Shown here: piece by piece, positions 52,981 to 60,907 of the stretch | Layout: every line of letters begins with the position of its first letter | Numbering within the stretch: the first letter of the stretch is position 1 | Source: Amorphus sp040750475 | GTDB taxonomy: Bacteria; Pseudomonadota; Alphaproteobacteria; Rhizobiales; Amorphaceae | Assembly: GCF_040750475.1 (NCBI RefSeq) | Contig: NZ_JABJVY010000002.1 | Span: 62,001-126,000 of the forward strand | Direction: 5' to 3' | Length of the DNA: 64,000 nt | Notes under the pieces: model-generated | Told to the model about the DNA's origin: nothing | The model's input: the letters and a program-made list of their open reading frames with translations, nothing else | The model's database searches: none | Made by a program: the position numbers and the translations under genes

Positions 52981-53331
52981 GTGACGGATCTGTCGAGTGT
53001 CGTCCTTTTTGCCGTTGAAAACGAAGCGCTCGCGCTTCAGCTCGACGGGTTCGTACGTGAGGCGGATCTTGGGTGGACGGTGATGCTCGCCCGAAGCGCC
53101 GACGATGCGGTCGCGGCGATCATGACTGGCGGAGCGAACCTTGCCGTCGTGGCGCTGTCGCCTTCGGCGACGCGGTCCAATCTGGAAACGATGCTGGACA
53201 AGCTGGCCATTCCGGTCCTGCGCTTTGAACCCGTCGAGACACGTTCGCCGTCGTCCGGCGAGCCGCTCAAGCTGCCTTTCAGTTCAGACGCCATGCGGGG
53301 TGCGTTGCAGCGCCTTGGATTGATGGCCTGA
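52981..53331 (+). CDS. Receiver-like protein lacking phosphorylation residues
   Basis: The protein has about 116 residues. VVLFAVENEALALQLDGFVR followed by AVAAIMTGGANLAVVALSPS has the alternating pattern of a response-regulator fold, but the acidic pair after the first strand and the phosphorylated aspartate are absent. The GTG at 52981 with GAAGGAAG is preferred; an ATG at 52939 and GTG at 52909 are alternatives. It lies between the FNR-like gene and the ethylene-receptor-like kinase. Confidence 0.6.
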   Translation: MTDLSSVVLFAVENEALALQLDGFVREADLGWTVMLARSADDAVAAIMTGGANLAVVALSPSATRSNLETMLDKLAIPVLRFEPVETRSPSSGEPLKLPFSSDAMRGALQRLGLMA

Positions 53332-53493
53332 TTCCCATCCCTCGAAGTGCTGGCGGTCCGTGTTCGCGCCTGAACCTCGGACGGCGCTGCCTTGGGGGCA
53401 AAGCGCGGTTTTCTTCTCCTGGCTGAAACGCGCCGGCCATTTCCTCGTTGATATGCATCCTTTTTCGTCTCGCCCGGTCGGGATGCCGGCGCA

Positions 53494-53691
53494 CTAGGTC
53501 ATGGACTTATAAATGCGACTGTTCCGGCGCCTGAAATGGCAAAGAGATGCCAGAAGATCCGCGACTGGCGGGGCCTTTCCTCCGTCCGATCGACCCGTCC
53601 GCATTCGGTATCCGCCGAACGCCGGCCGATCGGTGCAGTCAACCAAATCGCCTCCGCCCGGAATGTCCGCATTTATGAGTCCATGACCTAG
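53494..53691. mobile_element. MITE-like element, copy 2 (198 bp)
   Basis: Terminal repeats CTAGGTCATGGACT-ATAAATGCG, with one mismatch between ends, bound a core homologous to the element at 29715 (GGCGCCTGAAATGGCAAAG, ACCAAATCGCCTCCGCCC). It is non-coding. The 650-bp region between 53332 and 53982 otherwise contains no gene. Confidence 0.78.
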
Positions 53692-53784
53692 GAGAGCGGC
53701 GGGTTGCTCCAGACTCCCAACCCGCCGATTGTGGCTGGGGTCTGCCGAGAATCAGGTTTCAGGTGTGGCCGTTGCGGAGCCGGC

Positions 53785-53822
53785 TAGAGTATGTCCCGTC
53801 CAAATTGAATCGATTTGAACGA
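53785..53822 (+). repeat. Dispersed repeat ATGTCCCGTCCAAATTGAAT, copy 2
   Basis: The sequence matches the repeats near 29962 and 59586 (inverted) and includes CGATTTGAAC. It lies about 160 bp before the histidine kinase gene. Confidence 0.55.
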
Positions 53823-53982
53823 TAAGGACTTGCTCAAGTTATTGAATCTGGTGCCGTTTCTTATCGCTCAGATGCCTCCATCCGAGCGGAAAAGGCTCTC
53901 GACGATCCGGCGCACGGTTTGCTTGAAATCTGCTCTTTTCGAGCAGCGAGAAAAATGAAGCCGAACGGCACAGAGGCAACAT

Positions 53983-55863
53983 ATGGAAGCGTTGTTCCAA
54001 TATCTCTTCGGCCAGGCGAGCTACATGCCGCATGGCTATTGCCTCTTGTGGCGACCGGATCTCCTCATCATGCACGCGGTTTCCGATGGGGCGATCGCGT
54101 TGGCCTATTTTGCTATCCCGCTTGCCATCATCGTGTTGGCGCGCCGCCGCGGCGACCTCACCGGCGATGTCGGCCATGTGGTGGTGCTGTTTTCGGCGTT
54201 CATTCTTGCCTGTGGCATCACCCATATCGGCAGCCTGCTGACCCTTTGGTATCCCATCTACGGCCTGCACGCGTTGGCGAAGATCGCCACGGCCATCGTC
54301 TCCATCATGACGGCGGTCGTGGTGTGGCGGCTGCTGCCGGCTCTGTCGCGTCTTCCGTCGATCAGCCAGGTCGAGCGGATGAACAAGCAACTTCTGGAGG
54401 AGGTGGACGCGCGCCGGAAGGCCTATGAGGAGCTTGAGGCGGTGCGTGCCAATTTGGAGCGCGATGTGGCCGATCGCACGCGCGAGCTCGATCGCATCAA
54501 ACAGCTCTACGACGTGGCGACCAGCGGGGCTCAGATTACGGTGTTCGCCCAGGACCAGGACCTGCGCTACACCTGGGTTCACAATCCCAGCCTCGGCCTG
54601 GAGATCGATGAGATGGTCGGCAAGCGCGACGTCGATCTCGTCTCCGGCGAGGCGGCGCAGACCGTGACCGACCACAAGCAGCGCATCCTCAAGACCGGCG
54701 AGGCGGAGACCTTCGAGGTCGAAATTCCCGACGGCACCGCCACTTCCTGGTTCCGCGTCAATGTCACGCCCGCCCACAACGACCAGGGCGAGGTCGACGG
54801 TGTGGTGGGGACTGCGATCGACATCACGCGGTCGAAACGGCTGGAGGCGATGCGGGCCGATTTGAGCCGGCGGCTGTCGGCGACGGTGCAGCGCTTCAAT
54901 CTTGCTCTGCGGTCCAGTGAAATCCTGGTGTTCAGCCAGGACCGGGATCTTCGCTACACGTGGTCGAACTGGTCGGCCGACTTCGGCGGGCCCGCGATCG
55001 GCAAGACCGACGCGGACATGTATCGCGAGCCCGAGCGGTCGCAGATCGTGTCTCTGAAACAGGCGGCCATGGACAGCGGAGAGGCCCAGTCGTCGGAAAT
55101 CCGCGTTCAGCTCGGCGACCACTATGTCTGGTATATATTGACCGTGGAGCCGGATTTCGCGCCGGACGGCGAGCTGCGCGGCGTCATCTGCGCCGCCGTC
55201 GACATCACCGAACGAAAGGATCACGAGCAGCGCATGCGGCTGGTGATGCGCGAGCTCAGCCACCGGTCCAAGAACCTTCTCGCCGTAGTTCAGGCGATCG
55301 CCCGCCAGACGGCGCAGCAGGCCGATTCGGTGAAGGAATTCCTGGAGAAGTTCGGTGAACGGGTGCGCGCGCTTGCCGGTGCGCAGGATCTGCTGGTGGC
55401 TGGCAACTGGAGCGGCGCGAGCCTGGCCGATGTGGTCGACGGCCAGCTCGGCCACTACGTGCCGGAGGATGGCGGCCGGCTGGTGGTGGAGGGTCCGGAG
55501 GTTCGGCTCTCGCCGGATGCTATGCAGACGCTCAGCCTCGCGCTGCACGAACTTGCGACCAACGCGGCGAAATATGGCGCCTTGTCCAACGAGACGGGCA
55601 AGGTGCGGGTGGAATGGACCATCGATCCGCGCGAAGGGATCCTGGAGCTCAAGTGGACGGAGGAGGGCGGACCGCCCGTGATTGAGCCGAAGCGACGCGG
55701 CTTCGGGCGGATCGTGATCGAGCGCAACGTGGCGCGCTCGCTCGGTGCGGAGGTTCGCCTCGATTTCGCCTCGGACGGCCTGAAGGGGGTATTCCGCATT
55801 CCGTTGGCCCAGATCAGGGCGCAGGACGCCGGCGACGAGGATCCGCGGCCGGTGTTTGCTTAG
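53983..55863 (+). CDS. HWE histidine kinase with ethylene-receptor-like membrane domain
   Basis: The protein has 626 residues. The N-terminal three-helix domain (residues ~25-125) has the plant ETR1 pattern: DGAIALAYFAIPLAII and FILACGITHIGSL, with Asp35, Tyr42, Cys77 and His81 at the positions and spacings of ETR1 Asp25, Tyr32, Cys65 and His69, the copper/ethylene site. A coiled coil and two PAS domains follow, then an HWE kinase core (H-box RELSHRSKNLLAVVQAIARQ, N-box LHELATNAAKYGAL, WTEEGGPPV and GFGRIVIERNV). HWE kinases feed PhyR in this group. Its TAG stop coincides with a MITE-type end. Confidence 0.9.
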   Translation: MEALFQYLFGQASYMPHGYCLLWRPDLLIMHAVSDGAIALAYFAIPLAIIVLARRRGDLTGDVGHVVVLFSAFILACGITHIGSLLTLWYPIYGLHALAKIATAIVSIMTAVVVWRLLPALSRLPSISQVERMNKQLLEEVDARRKAYEELEAVRANLERDVADRTRELDRIKQLYDVATSGAQITVFAQDQDLRYTWVHNPSLGLEIDEMVGKRDVDLVSGEAAQTVTDHKQRILKTGEAETFEVEIPDGTATSWFRVNVTPAHNDQGEVDGVVGTAIDITRSKRLEAMRADLSRRLSATVQRFNLALRSSEILVFSQDRDLRYTWSNWSADFGGPAIGKTDADMYREPERSQIVSLKQAAMDSGEAQSSEIRVQLGDHYVWYILTVEPDFAPDGELRGVICAAVDITERKDHEQRMRLVMRELSHRSKNLLAVVQAIARQTAQQADSVKEFLEKFGERVRALAGAQDLLVAGNWSGASLADVVDGQLGHYVPEDGGRLVVEGPEVRLSPDAMQTLSLALHELATNAAKYGALSNETGKVRVEWTIDPREGILELKWTEEGGPPVIEPKRRGFGRIVIERNVARSLGAEVRLDFASDGLKGVFRIPLAQIRAQDAGDEDPRPVFA

Positions 55864-55900
55864 GTCATGGCCTCGTAAATCTGGGCGTTCCGGACGAAAA
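55859..55900 (+). repeat. Solitary MITE-type end after the kinase gene
   Basis: CTTAGGTCATGGCCTCGTAAAT resembles the terminal repeat of the element at 53494. The kinase stop codon TAG (55861-55863) lies inside it. No second end was found nearby, so this is a fragment. Confidence 0.5.
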
Positions 55901-56026
55901 ATGGGCACCGATTTTCGCAAAGATCGGCGCGATAGGGAAAACGAGAGCATCAGGTGATGCCGATTGTTCGCCTGTGTCTCGATGGGACCTCTTTGTCTGA
56001 GGGCGGATGACTGGCTGGATACGGCA

Positions 56027-57748
56027 ATGCTGAAGACGCGGCTCGAAGAGGTGAGCTCGGATCCGGTGTCGGCGAAAGGCGGGTCGGGCCCGAAATGGCC
56101 GGCCTTCTCACCCTATTTTCCGCCCCGCCGCGCCGGCGAGGTCGTCTCGCTGGTTGAGGCAAGTTCCGCCTTTCCGGTCATGGAGACGCTGATCCTCGGC
56201 GCCCATAACACCGCGTCGCTGGCCTTTCGCATTCTCGATCCCGATACCAAGACTCACTCGGAAGCGGCGAGCGAGCGCGGGCTTTCGTCCTGGGGGGAAG
56301 TGTTCGTCGACGCCGCCATGCGGGGCGTTCACCTTCGCATCCTCCTTGCCGATTTTGAACCGGTGATGGCGCACGATCTTCATCGCCTGGCATGGCGCAA
56401 CGCGCGCCGCATTATGGCCTATGCCGATCGGTTGCCGCCCGATGCGCCGGGCGAGATCGACTTGCTGGTCGCCTTACACGAAGGCGAGCTGGGCTTCGGC
56501 GTGCGGACGGGGTTGTGGCCGGCATTTCGGCAAAAGTTGAAGCGTCTCGTCGGGACCAGGCCGGATGCGGTGGACTGGCCGGGCGTTGCGCATTTCATGC
56601 TCGGCGAGCGCCCGCGCTTCGTGCCGCCGGCCCGCCTGTGGCCGGCAAGCCATCACCAGAAGCTCTTGGTGGTCGACGGCGAGCGGACGGTGATCGGCGG
56701 AATCGACGTGGACGAGCGGCGCTACGACGACGCGCGGCACGATCGGCCGTCCGACCAGACCTGGCACGATGTCAGCCTGTTCGCGGATGGGCTGGTGGCC
56801 GCCGACGCCGAGCGACATTTCGCCGATGTGTGGAATCGCGAGGTCACGCGCTACGGCGGCGATGCGCAGGTGTCGGGTTGGCAGCGGCCGCCGGGCTACG
56901 ATCATCAGCAGATTCCGCGCATGATGGTGCCGCCGGTGGCCCCGGCCGACATTGGCGATGGCGAACCCGATCGTGGCACCCCGTCGATCCGATTGCGCCG
57001 GACGTTGTCTGCCGTGCGTTCGGGCGCCTTCGCCGTCACACCGATACCGGTCGTCACCGAAATCGAAGCGGCGGTCCTGGATGTGATCGGGGAGGCGCGA
57101 CTGCTTCTCTATATCGAGAATCAGTTTTTCCGCTTGCGGCGCGTCGCAGATGCCATCGGCGCGCAAATGCAACGCGAAAAAGAGTTGGAAGTCGTCCTCT
57201 TGTTGCCGATGGCGCCCGATACGGTTGCCTTCGAGCGTCAGCACGGGCCCGAAATGCGCTTTGGCGAATGGCTCCAGGTGCGTGCGCTCCGCCGGTTGAT
57301 CGCCCTTGGCAGCCGGCGCGTGGGCGTGTTCTCGCTGGTGCGGGCCGCGCGGGCGGAGCCGGGTCTCGACCATCGCGCCAGAGCCTTCGGGAGCGGGATC
57401 ATCTATCCGCACGCCAAGGTGATGATCGCCGATCGCCGCCGCGCCCTGGTCGGATCGGCCAATCTCAACGGGCGCAGCCTCAAGATGGACACCGAGGCGG
57501 CCCTGGACTGGCGCGACGATCCGCGCATTTCGGCCTTGCAGGATCGCTTGTTCGCCGAACATCTCGGCGCGGCCGTTCGCGCGCCCGATGCAAGCGAGGT
57601 TTCCGCGCTGGAGCTTTGGCGTCGGACCGCATTCGCCAATCTGGAGTGCGCGCCGGGAGAGCGGAACGGGTTCGCCGTTCCCTATAAGCTCGGGGCTGCG
57701 CGTCGCTTCGCCCGGTTCCAGCGCTTCATTCCCGAATCCTATCTGTAA
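56027..57748 (+). CDS. Phospholipase D-like protein with two HKD motifs
   Basis: The protein has about 573 residues. HHQKLLVVDGERTVIGGIDV and HAKVMIADRRRALVGSANLN are the two HxKxxxxD halves of a PLD active site, each followed by the usual GG/GSAN strand. No signal peptide is evident. It could cleave phosphatidylcholine or synthesise cardiolipin-like lipids. The start is uncertain; ATGs at 55982 and 56027 are possible. It lies in the stress island but shows no EcfG promoter. Confidence 0.85.
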   Translation: MLKTRLEEVSSDPVSAKGGSGPKWPAFSPYFPPRRAGEVVSLVEASSAFPVMETLILGAHNTASLAFRILDPDTKTHSEAASERGLSSWGEVFVDAAMRGVHLRILLADFEPVMAHDLHRLAWRNARRIMAYADRLPPDAPGEIDLLVALHEGELGFGVRTGLWPAFRQKLKRLVGTRPDAVDWPGVAHFMLGERPRFVPPARLWPASHHQKLLVVDGERTVIGGIDVDERRYDDARHDRPSDQTWHDVSLFADGLVAADAERHFADVWNREVTRYGGDAQVSGWQRPPGYDHQQIPRMMVPPVAPADIGDGEPDRGTPSIRLRRTLSAVRSGAFAVTPIPVVTEIEAAVLDVIGEARLLLYIENQFFRLRRVADAIGAQMQREKELEVVLLLPMAPDTVAFERQHGPEMRFGEWLQVRALRRLIALGSRRVGVFSLVRAARAEPGLDHRARAFGSGIIYPHAKVMIADRRRALVGSANLNGRSLKMDTEAALDWRDDPRISALQDRLFAEHLGAAVRAPDASEVSALELWRRTAFANLECAPGERNGFAVPYKLGAARRFARFQRFIPESYL

Positions 57749-57825
57749 ACTGTGTTTGAAGCGCTGTGCGCAGACTTCGAAGGCCTGAACTGTGCGCCAA
57801 TCGATCTCTCGCGCACGCATGAAAA

Positions 57826-57853
57826 CGGCCGAAGCCGTCTCCGGCTCCGGCCG
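57826..57853 (-). terminator. Rho-independent terminator after nepR
   Basis: On the minus strand CGGCCGGAGCCG-GAGA-CGGCTTCGGCCG forms a 12-bp stem (one G-T pair) followed by TTTTC. It lies 31 bp beyond the nepR stop and shows that the transcript ends there. Confidence 0.8.
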
Positions 57854-57883
57854 CTTATGATCCGTGCAAGCTCGCCATCTGCG

Positions 57884-58132
57884 TCACGATCTGGGATCCG
57901 ATCGTGCGGGCAGGGCGTGAAGCTTCTCCATCAGGCACTCGATCTCGTCCGGCATTTGCTCGCCGAGCTGAGGTTCGTAGACACGGCGCAATGTGCGCCC
58001 GATATGTGCGGTCAAGTGCGGTGCAAGCGAGACGTGGTCGCTGACATCGCCAGGTCGCAGGGGCGCCAATGTCAGCGCACGCGCGTCTTCGGCCTGGGGG
58101 AGAGCGGTCGAAGTCTCCTTCTCAAATTTCAT
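57884..58132 (-). CDS. nepR: Anti-sigma factor NepR
   Basis: The protein has 82 residues. The core HIGRTLRRVYEPQLGEQMPD-EIECLMEKL matches NepR, which binds EcfG and releases it when PhyR is phosphorylated. The ATG at 58132 follows AGGAGAGA. It is divergent from phyR, as usual, but the sigma factor gene ecfG that normally follows is missing: a terminator and the PLD gene come next. Confidence 0.9.
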   Translation of the reverse strand: MKFEKETSTALPQAEDARALTLAPLRPGDVSDHVSLAPHLTAHIGRTLRRVYEPQLGEQMPDEIECLMEKLHALPARSDPRS

Positions 58133-58176
58133 TCTCTCCTCACGCGTTCAAGCATTTGTCCGCGTTTCGCAAATGC

Positions 58177-58201
58177 AACGTTGCGGCTCTGTAATAGTTC
58201 C
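58177..58201 (-). promoter_or_regulatory. EcfG-type promoter of nepR
   Basis: On the minus strand GGAAC (58201-58197), a 16-bp spacer and CGTT (58180-58177) match the EcfG consensus exactly, 45 bp before the nepR start. This gives the usual autoregulation of the general stress response. Confidence 0.85.
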
Positions 58202-58336
58202 CGGCATCCGGCTAAGCTGTGTCATGCTCCATACGACCTGCGCTTGACTCCGGTGCCTGAGATTTCCGTCACATTGGGCCTGTAACCTGCCTGGGATGCC
58301 GCCCTGCGTTGACCCGTTATGCGAGAGCCGCACGAG

Positions 58337-59152
58337 ATGACGAGCGCTGCTGAGGTTCGACTTCAGTTGCCGGCTTTGCGCCGTTTTGCTCGGGCGTTGG
58401 CTGGCAGCCAGACGCAAGGCGATGCGTTGGTGTCGCGCTGTCTTCAGACCATCATCGAAACCCCGCACGTGTTGACACAAGGTGAAGACGCGCGCGCCTC
58501 GCTGTTTGGTTGTTTCGTTCAGCTTGTCGGGGCCGGTGCGCTCGACCAGGAAAACAACGCCGCATCGGACCTGCTCCACGTTCGCACGCTGCAGGCGATG
58601 TCCCAGCCGGTTCGGCTGGCCTTTCTTCTGTCGGCGTTGGAGGGGTTCCGGCGGGAGCAGATCGCGAAGATGCTGCGATGTTCGCAGCCGACCGTCGACG
58701 AGTTGATTGCCGCGGCGGGGGCCGAGATCGCCGATCGCATCGCGACCCTGGTTCTCATCATCGAGGACGAACCGCTGATCGCGCTCGATCTGGAAACCGA
58801 ACTGCGCGAGCTCGGTCACGAAATCTCCGGCGTTGCTTCCACGCACCGTGAGGCGGTTTTGCTGGCCCGCAAGACCGGTCCCGGACTGATCCTGGCCGAC
58901 ATCCAGCTTGCCGACGACAGCTCGGGGCTGGAGGCGGTGAACGAGGTTCTGGCGGAGTTCTCGATCCCGGTGATTTTCGTCACGGCGTTTCCGCAGCGTC
59001 TGTTGACCGGGGACAAGCCGGAACCGGCGTTCCTGCTCTCCAAACCCTTTGATCGCAATGCGCTGCGCGCGATGGTCAGCCAGGTGCTGTTCTTCGAAGA
59101 GGTGGCGCGACCGGCCCCGTCCGCTCCGCCGGACCCGCTTTCGCGCGTTTGA
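58337..59152 (+). CDS. phyR: General stress response regulator PhyR
   Basis: The protein has about 271 residues. A sigma-factor-like domain (LPALRRFARALAGSQTQGDA, ALEGFRREQIAKMLRCSQPT-VDELI) is followed by a receiver (VLIIEDEPLIALDLE with acidic pair, GPGLILADIQLADDSSGLEA with phospho-Asp, TAF and SKPF). Phosphorylated PhyR sequesters NepR and frees EcfG. The ATG at 58337 or 58319 is possible. No GGAAC promoter of its own was seen. Confidence 0.95.
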   Translation: MTSAAEVRLQLPALRRFARALAGSQTQGDALVSRCLQTIIETPHVLTQGEDARASLFGCFVQLVGAGALDQENNAASDLLHVRTLQAMSQPVRLAFLLSALEGFRREQIAKMLRCSQPTVDELIAAAGAEIADRIATLVLIIEDEPLIALDLETELRELGHEISGVASTHREAVLLARKTGPGLILADIQLADDSSGLEAVNEVLAEFSIPVIFVTAFPQRLLTGDKPEPAFLLSKPFDRNALRAMVSQVLFFEEVARPAPSAPPDPLSRV

Positions 59153-59237
59153 CCCGACCTCACCGTTTACGGCGCCGCCTCGCCGCGCACCAGTAATGCG
59201 AAACGTGGTTAAGAAACACATTTACGTCATTTCCAAG

Positions 59238-59263
59238 AGAACCTTTTCCCTGCGTCGCGCGTT
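59238..59263 (+). promoter_or_regulatory. Possible EcfG-type promoter for the DUF1328 gene
   Basis: AGAAC, a 17-bp spacer and CGTT approximate the consensus with one mismatch in the -35 element. The gene start is 37 bp downstream. Confidence 0.45.
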
Positions 59264-59299
59264 GCACTTCCACATCGCAATCAACGAAAGGAGTGGGCG

Positions 59300-59464
59300 A
59301 TGCTGCAATGGGCATTGATCTTTTTGGTCGTCGCGATCATCGCCGGTGTTCTGGGGTTTGGCGGCATCGCAGGGGCGTCAGCCAGCATAGCTCAGATATT
59401 GTTCTTCATTTTCCTGATCGCGCTGGTCGTCTCGGTGGTTATGCATCTGGTCCGACGACCTTAG
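59300..59464 (+). CDS. DUF1328 (YtjA) family membrane peptide (54 aa)
   Basis: MLQWALIFLVVAIIAGVLGF starts two hydrophobic helices joined by GGIAGASASIAQ, exactly the DUF1328 form and length. The family is small, membrane-embedded and often stress-induced. AAAGGAG precedes the ATG. Confidence 0.92.
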   Translation: MLQWALIFLVVAIIAGVLGFGGIAGASASIAQILFFIFLIALVVSVVMHLVRRP

Positions 59465-59499
59465 ACAGGAACTTGAATTGATAGGATCCGGGTCGATGC

Positions 59500-59622
59500 G
59501 GTCCTAGAGCCTTTTCGCTTACATGGAAATATCCGATCAAGAAGAGGCGACTGCGGATTCAAGAGGCTGAGAAAGTCTTTTTCGGTCGAATTGAAACAAT
59601 TTGAACGGGACATGCCTTAACG
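59500..59622 (-). repeat. Dispersed repeats between the DUF1328 gene and aroQ
   Basis: Read on the minus strand, GGCATGTCCCGTTCAAATTG and a following ATTGAATT-like arm match the repeats near 29962 and 53785. Towards 59500 an AGGCTCTAG end (plus strand CTAGAGCCTTTTCGC) resembles the start of the TAGAGCGTTT repeats. Confidence 0.5.
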
Positions 59623-59643
59623 GCTGGCCCGGACTGCAGAAGA

Positions 59644-59698
59644 TAGATCACGATGATCTCGCGCAGCGAAAAGCGGGGTCGTCGTGATCTATTTTTTT
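59644..59698 (+). terminator. Strong terminator after the DUF1328 gene
   Basis: TAGATCACGA...TCGTGATCTA forms a long stem (extendable with G-T pairs) followed by seven T. It lies on the plus strand between the DUF1328 gene and the convergent aroQ. Confidence 0.75.
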
Positions 59699-59764
59699 GG
59701 GGGAAGCGCGCCGTCTGTGCGGTTTTGCTCGCAGACGGCCTCTATGCGTGCCGCACGTACGTCT

Positions 59765-60241
59765 TCAGGGACGATCCGACCTGTCTTCGCTGGCGAGCAG
59801 GCTCGCAAGCCGGCGAATGGCAAACTCGTAGCCGTCGGTTCCGAAGCCGGCGATCACGCCGTCGGCCCTGAGCGAGACATAGGAATGGTGGCGGAAGCTC
59901 TCGCGTTTGTGGATGTTGGTAATGTGCACTTCGAACACGGGAAAGGTGCAGGCGCTGAGCGCATCCAGGATCGCGATCGACGTGTGGGTATAGGCGCCCG
60001 GATTGATCACCAGCCCGGCCGATTGGGTGCGGGCTTCGTGGATCCATTCAATCAGCTCGTGTTCCGCGTTGCTCTGGCGAAAGCGGAGCTGCAGGCCGCA
60101 CTCGGCCGCCACGTTTGCGCAATTGACTTCGACGTCGGCAAGGGTCGTATGGCCGTAAATCTCCGGCTCGCGTTGGCCGAGAAGATTGAGATTCGGTCCA
60201 TTGAGGACGTCGATAAGGCGTTCGTCGCGCGCGGCACCCAT
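59765..60241 (-). CDS. aroQ: Type II 3-dehydroquinate dehydratase
   Basis: The protein has 158 residues. NGPNLNLLGQREPEIYGHTT, catalytic tyrosine in the same loop, INPGAYTHTSIAILDALSA and EVHITNIHKRESFRHHSYVS are the family hallmarks. It converts 3-dehydroquinate to 3-dehydroshikimate in the shikimate pathway. The ATG at 60241 has AAAGGGAC. It is not followed by accB/accC, which are the usual partners in Hyphomicrobiales. Confidence 0.95.
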   Translation of the reverse strand: MGAARDERLIDVLNGPNLNLLGQREPEIYGHTTLADVEVNCANVAAECGLQLRFRQSNAEHELIEWIHEARTQSAGLVINPGAYTHTSIAILDALSACTFPVFEVHITNIHKRESFRHHSYVSLRADGVIAGFGTDGYEFAIRRLASLLASEDRSDRP

Positions 60242-60494
60242 GAACAGTCCCTTTGTCTGGTTGATTGTGGGGGCGATCATCGAAGCCGTGAGGGAAGGGC
60301 GCAACACCTGATCGCTCGCTGTCCACTCGCTCTGCGAGGCGGATTGGTCAAGGCGAGAGGGACTGCCTGTGTCCGACGTTTCGCGGTCTGCCTCGCAAAG
60401 GTTGCGCAGGCAACCATAGGGCCTTCTAAATTCTGGATGGCGGCTTGCCGGTCTCTGACCACTGGCGCGTGGGTCGAATAGCGGTTAATAAATC

Positions 60495-60508
60495 AAATTG
60501 ATCAATTT
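60495..60508. promoter_or_regulatory. Perfect palindrome AAATTGATCAATTT
   Basis: A 14-bp perfect palindrome about 250 bp upstream of aroQ in a gene-free stretch. Its function is unknown. It is not an FNR box, since TTGAT and ATCAA overlap without a spacer. Confidence 0.4.
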
Positions 60509-60543
60509 GTGCTTGCGGAAGCCGGGACCACTCCGTGGCGATG

Positions 60544-60590
60544 TGCGCAGACCTTGCGCACTGCGCAGCGATGTTTGCGCATTATGCGCA
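60544..60590. repeat. Cluster of five TGCGCA hexamers
   Basis: TGCGCA occurs at 60544, 60555, 60562, 60576 and 60585, within 47 bp. Each is a palindrome. The array lies between aroQ and tRNA-Lys and looks like multiple binding sites for one regulator. Confidence 0.55.
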
Positions 60591-60634
60591 GGCTTGTCGG
60601 AGGGTCTCGGACATCGGATCCCTTGGAGAAGGGA

Positions 60635-60710
<76 letters not shown>

Positions 60711-60907
60711 GAGCCGAGAAGGTCCTTCGTATAGGGTGCCGGCGGCGATGGCGCAAGGGGTGAGGGACAATAGAAAATTCGTCCACAGGCGATTTCTCAG
60801 CCCCAGACCGTTTCTGTGACCCTTAACGACAATCCACAGCTTCTCCGACCAAGGGCATATCGTCTAGAAGGGGGAACTGGTTCGGATTGTGAGCACAAGG
60901 GCAGAAC

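Noticed and set aside
53839..55950. 703-codon open frame on the minus strand
   Set aside because: Antisense to the HWE kinase, whose domains are unmistakable.
57749..57883. ecfG gene expected after nepR
   Set aside because: Only 135 bp with a terminator separate nepR from the PLD gene.
60495..60508. FNR/FixK box
   Set aside because: The TTGAT and ATCAA halves overlap, with no 4-bp spacer, so the site cannot fit an FNR dimer in the usual way.
60873..60907. EcfG promoter before the imelysin-like gene
   Set aside because: GGAAC is present at 60873 but no GTT-type element occurs 16-17 bp downstream.
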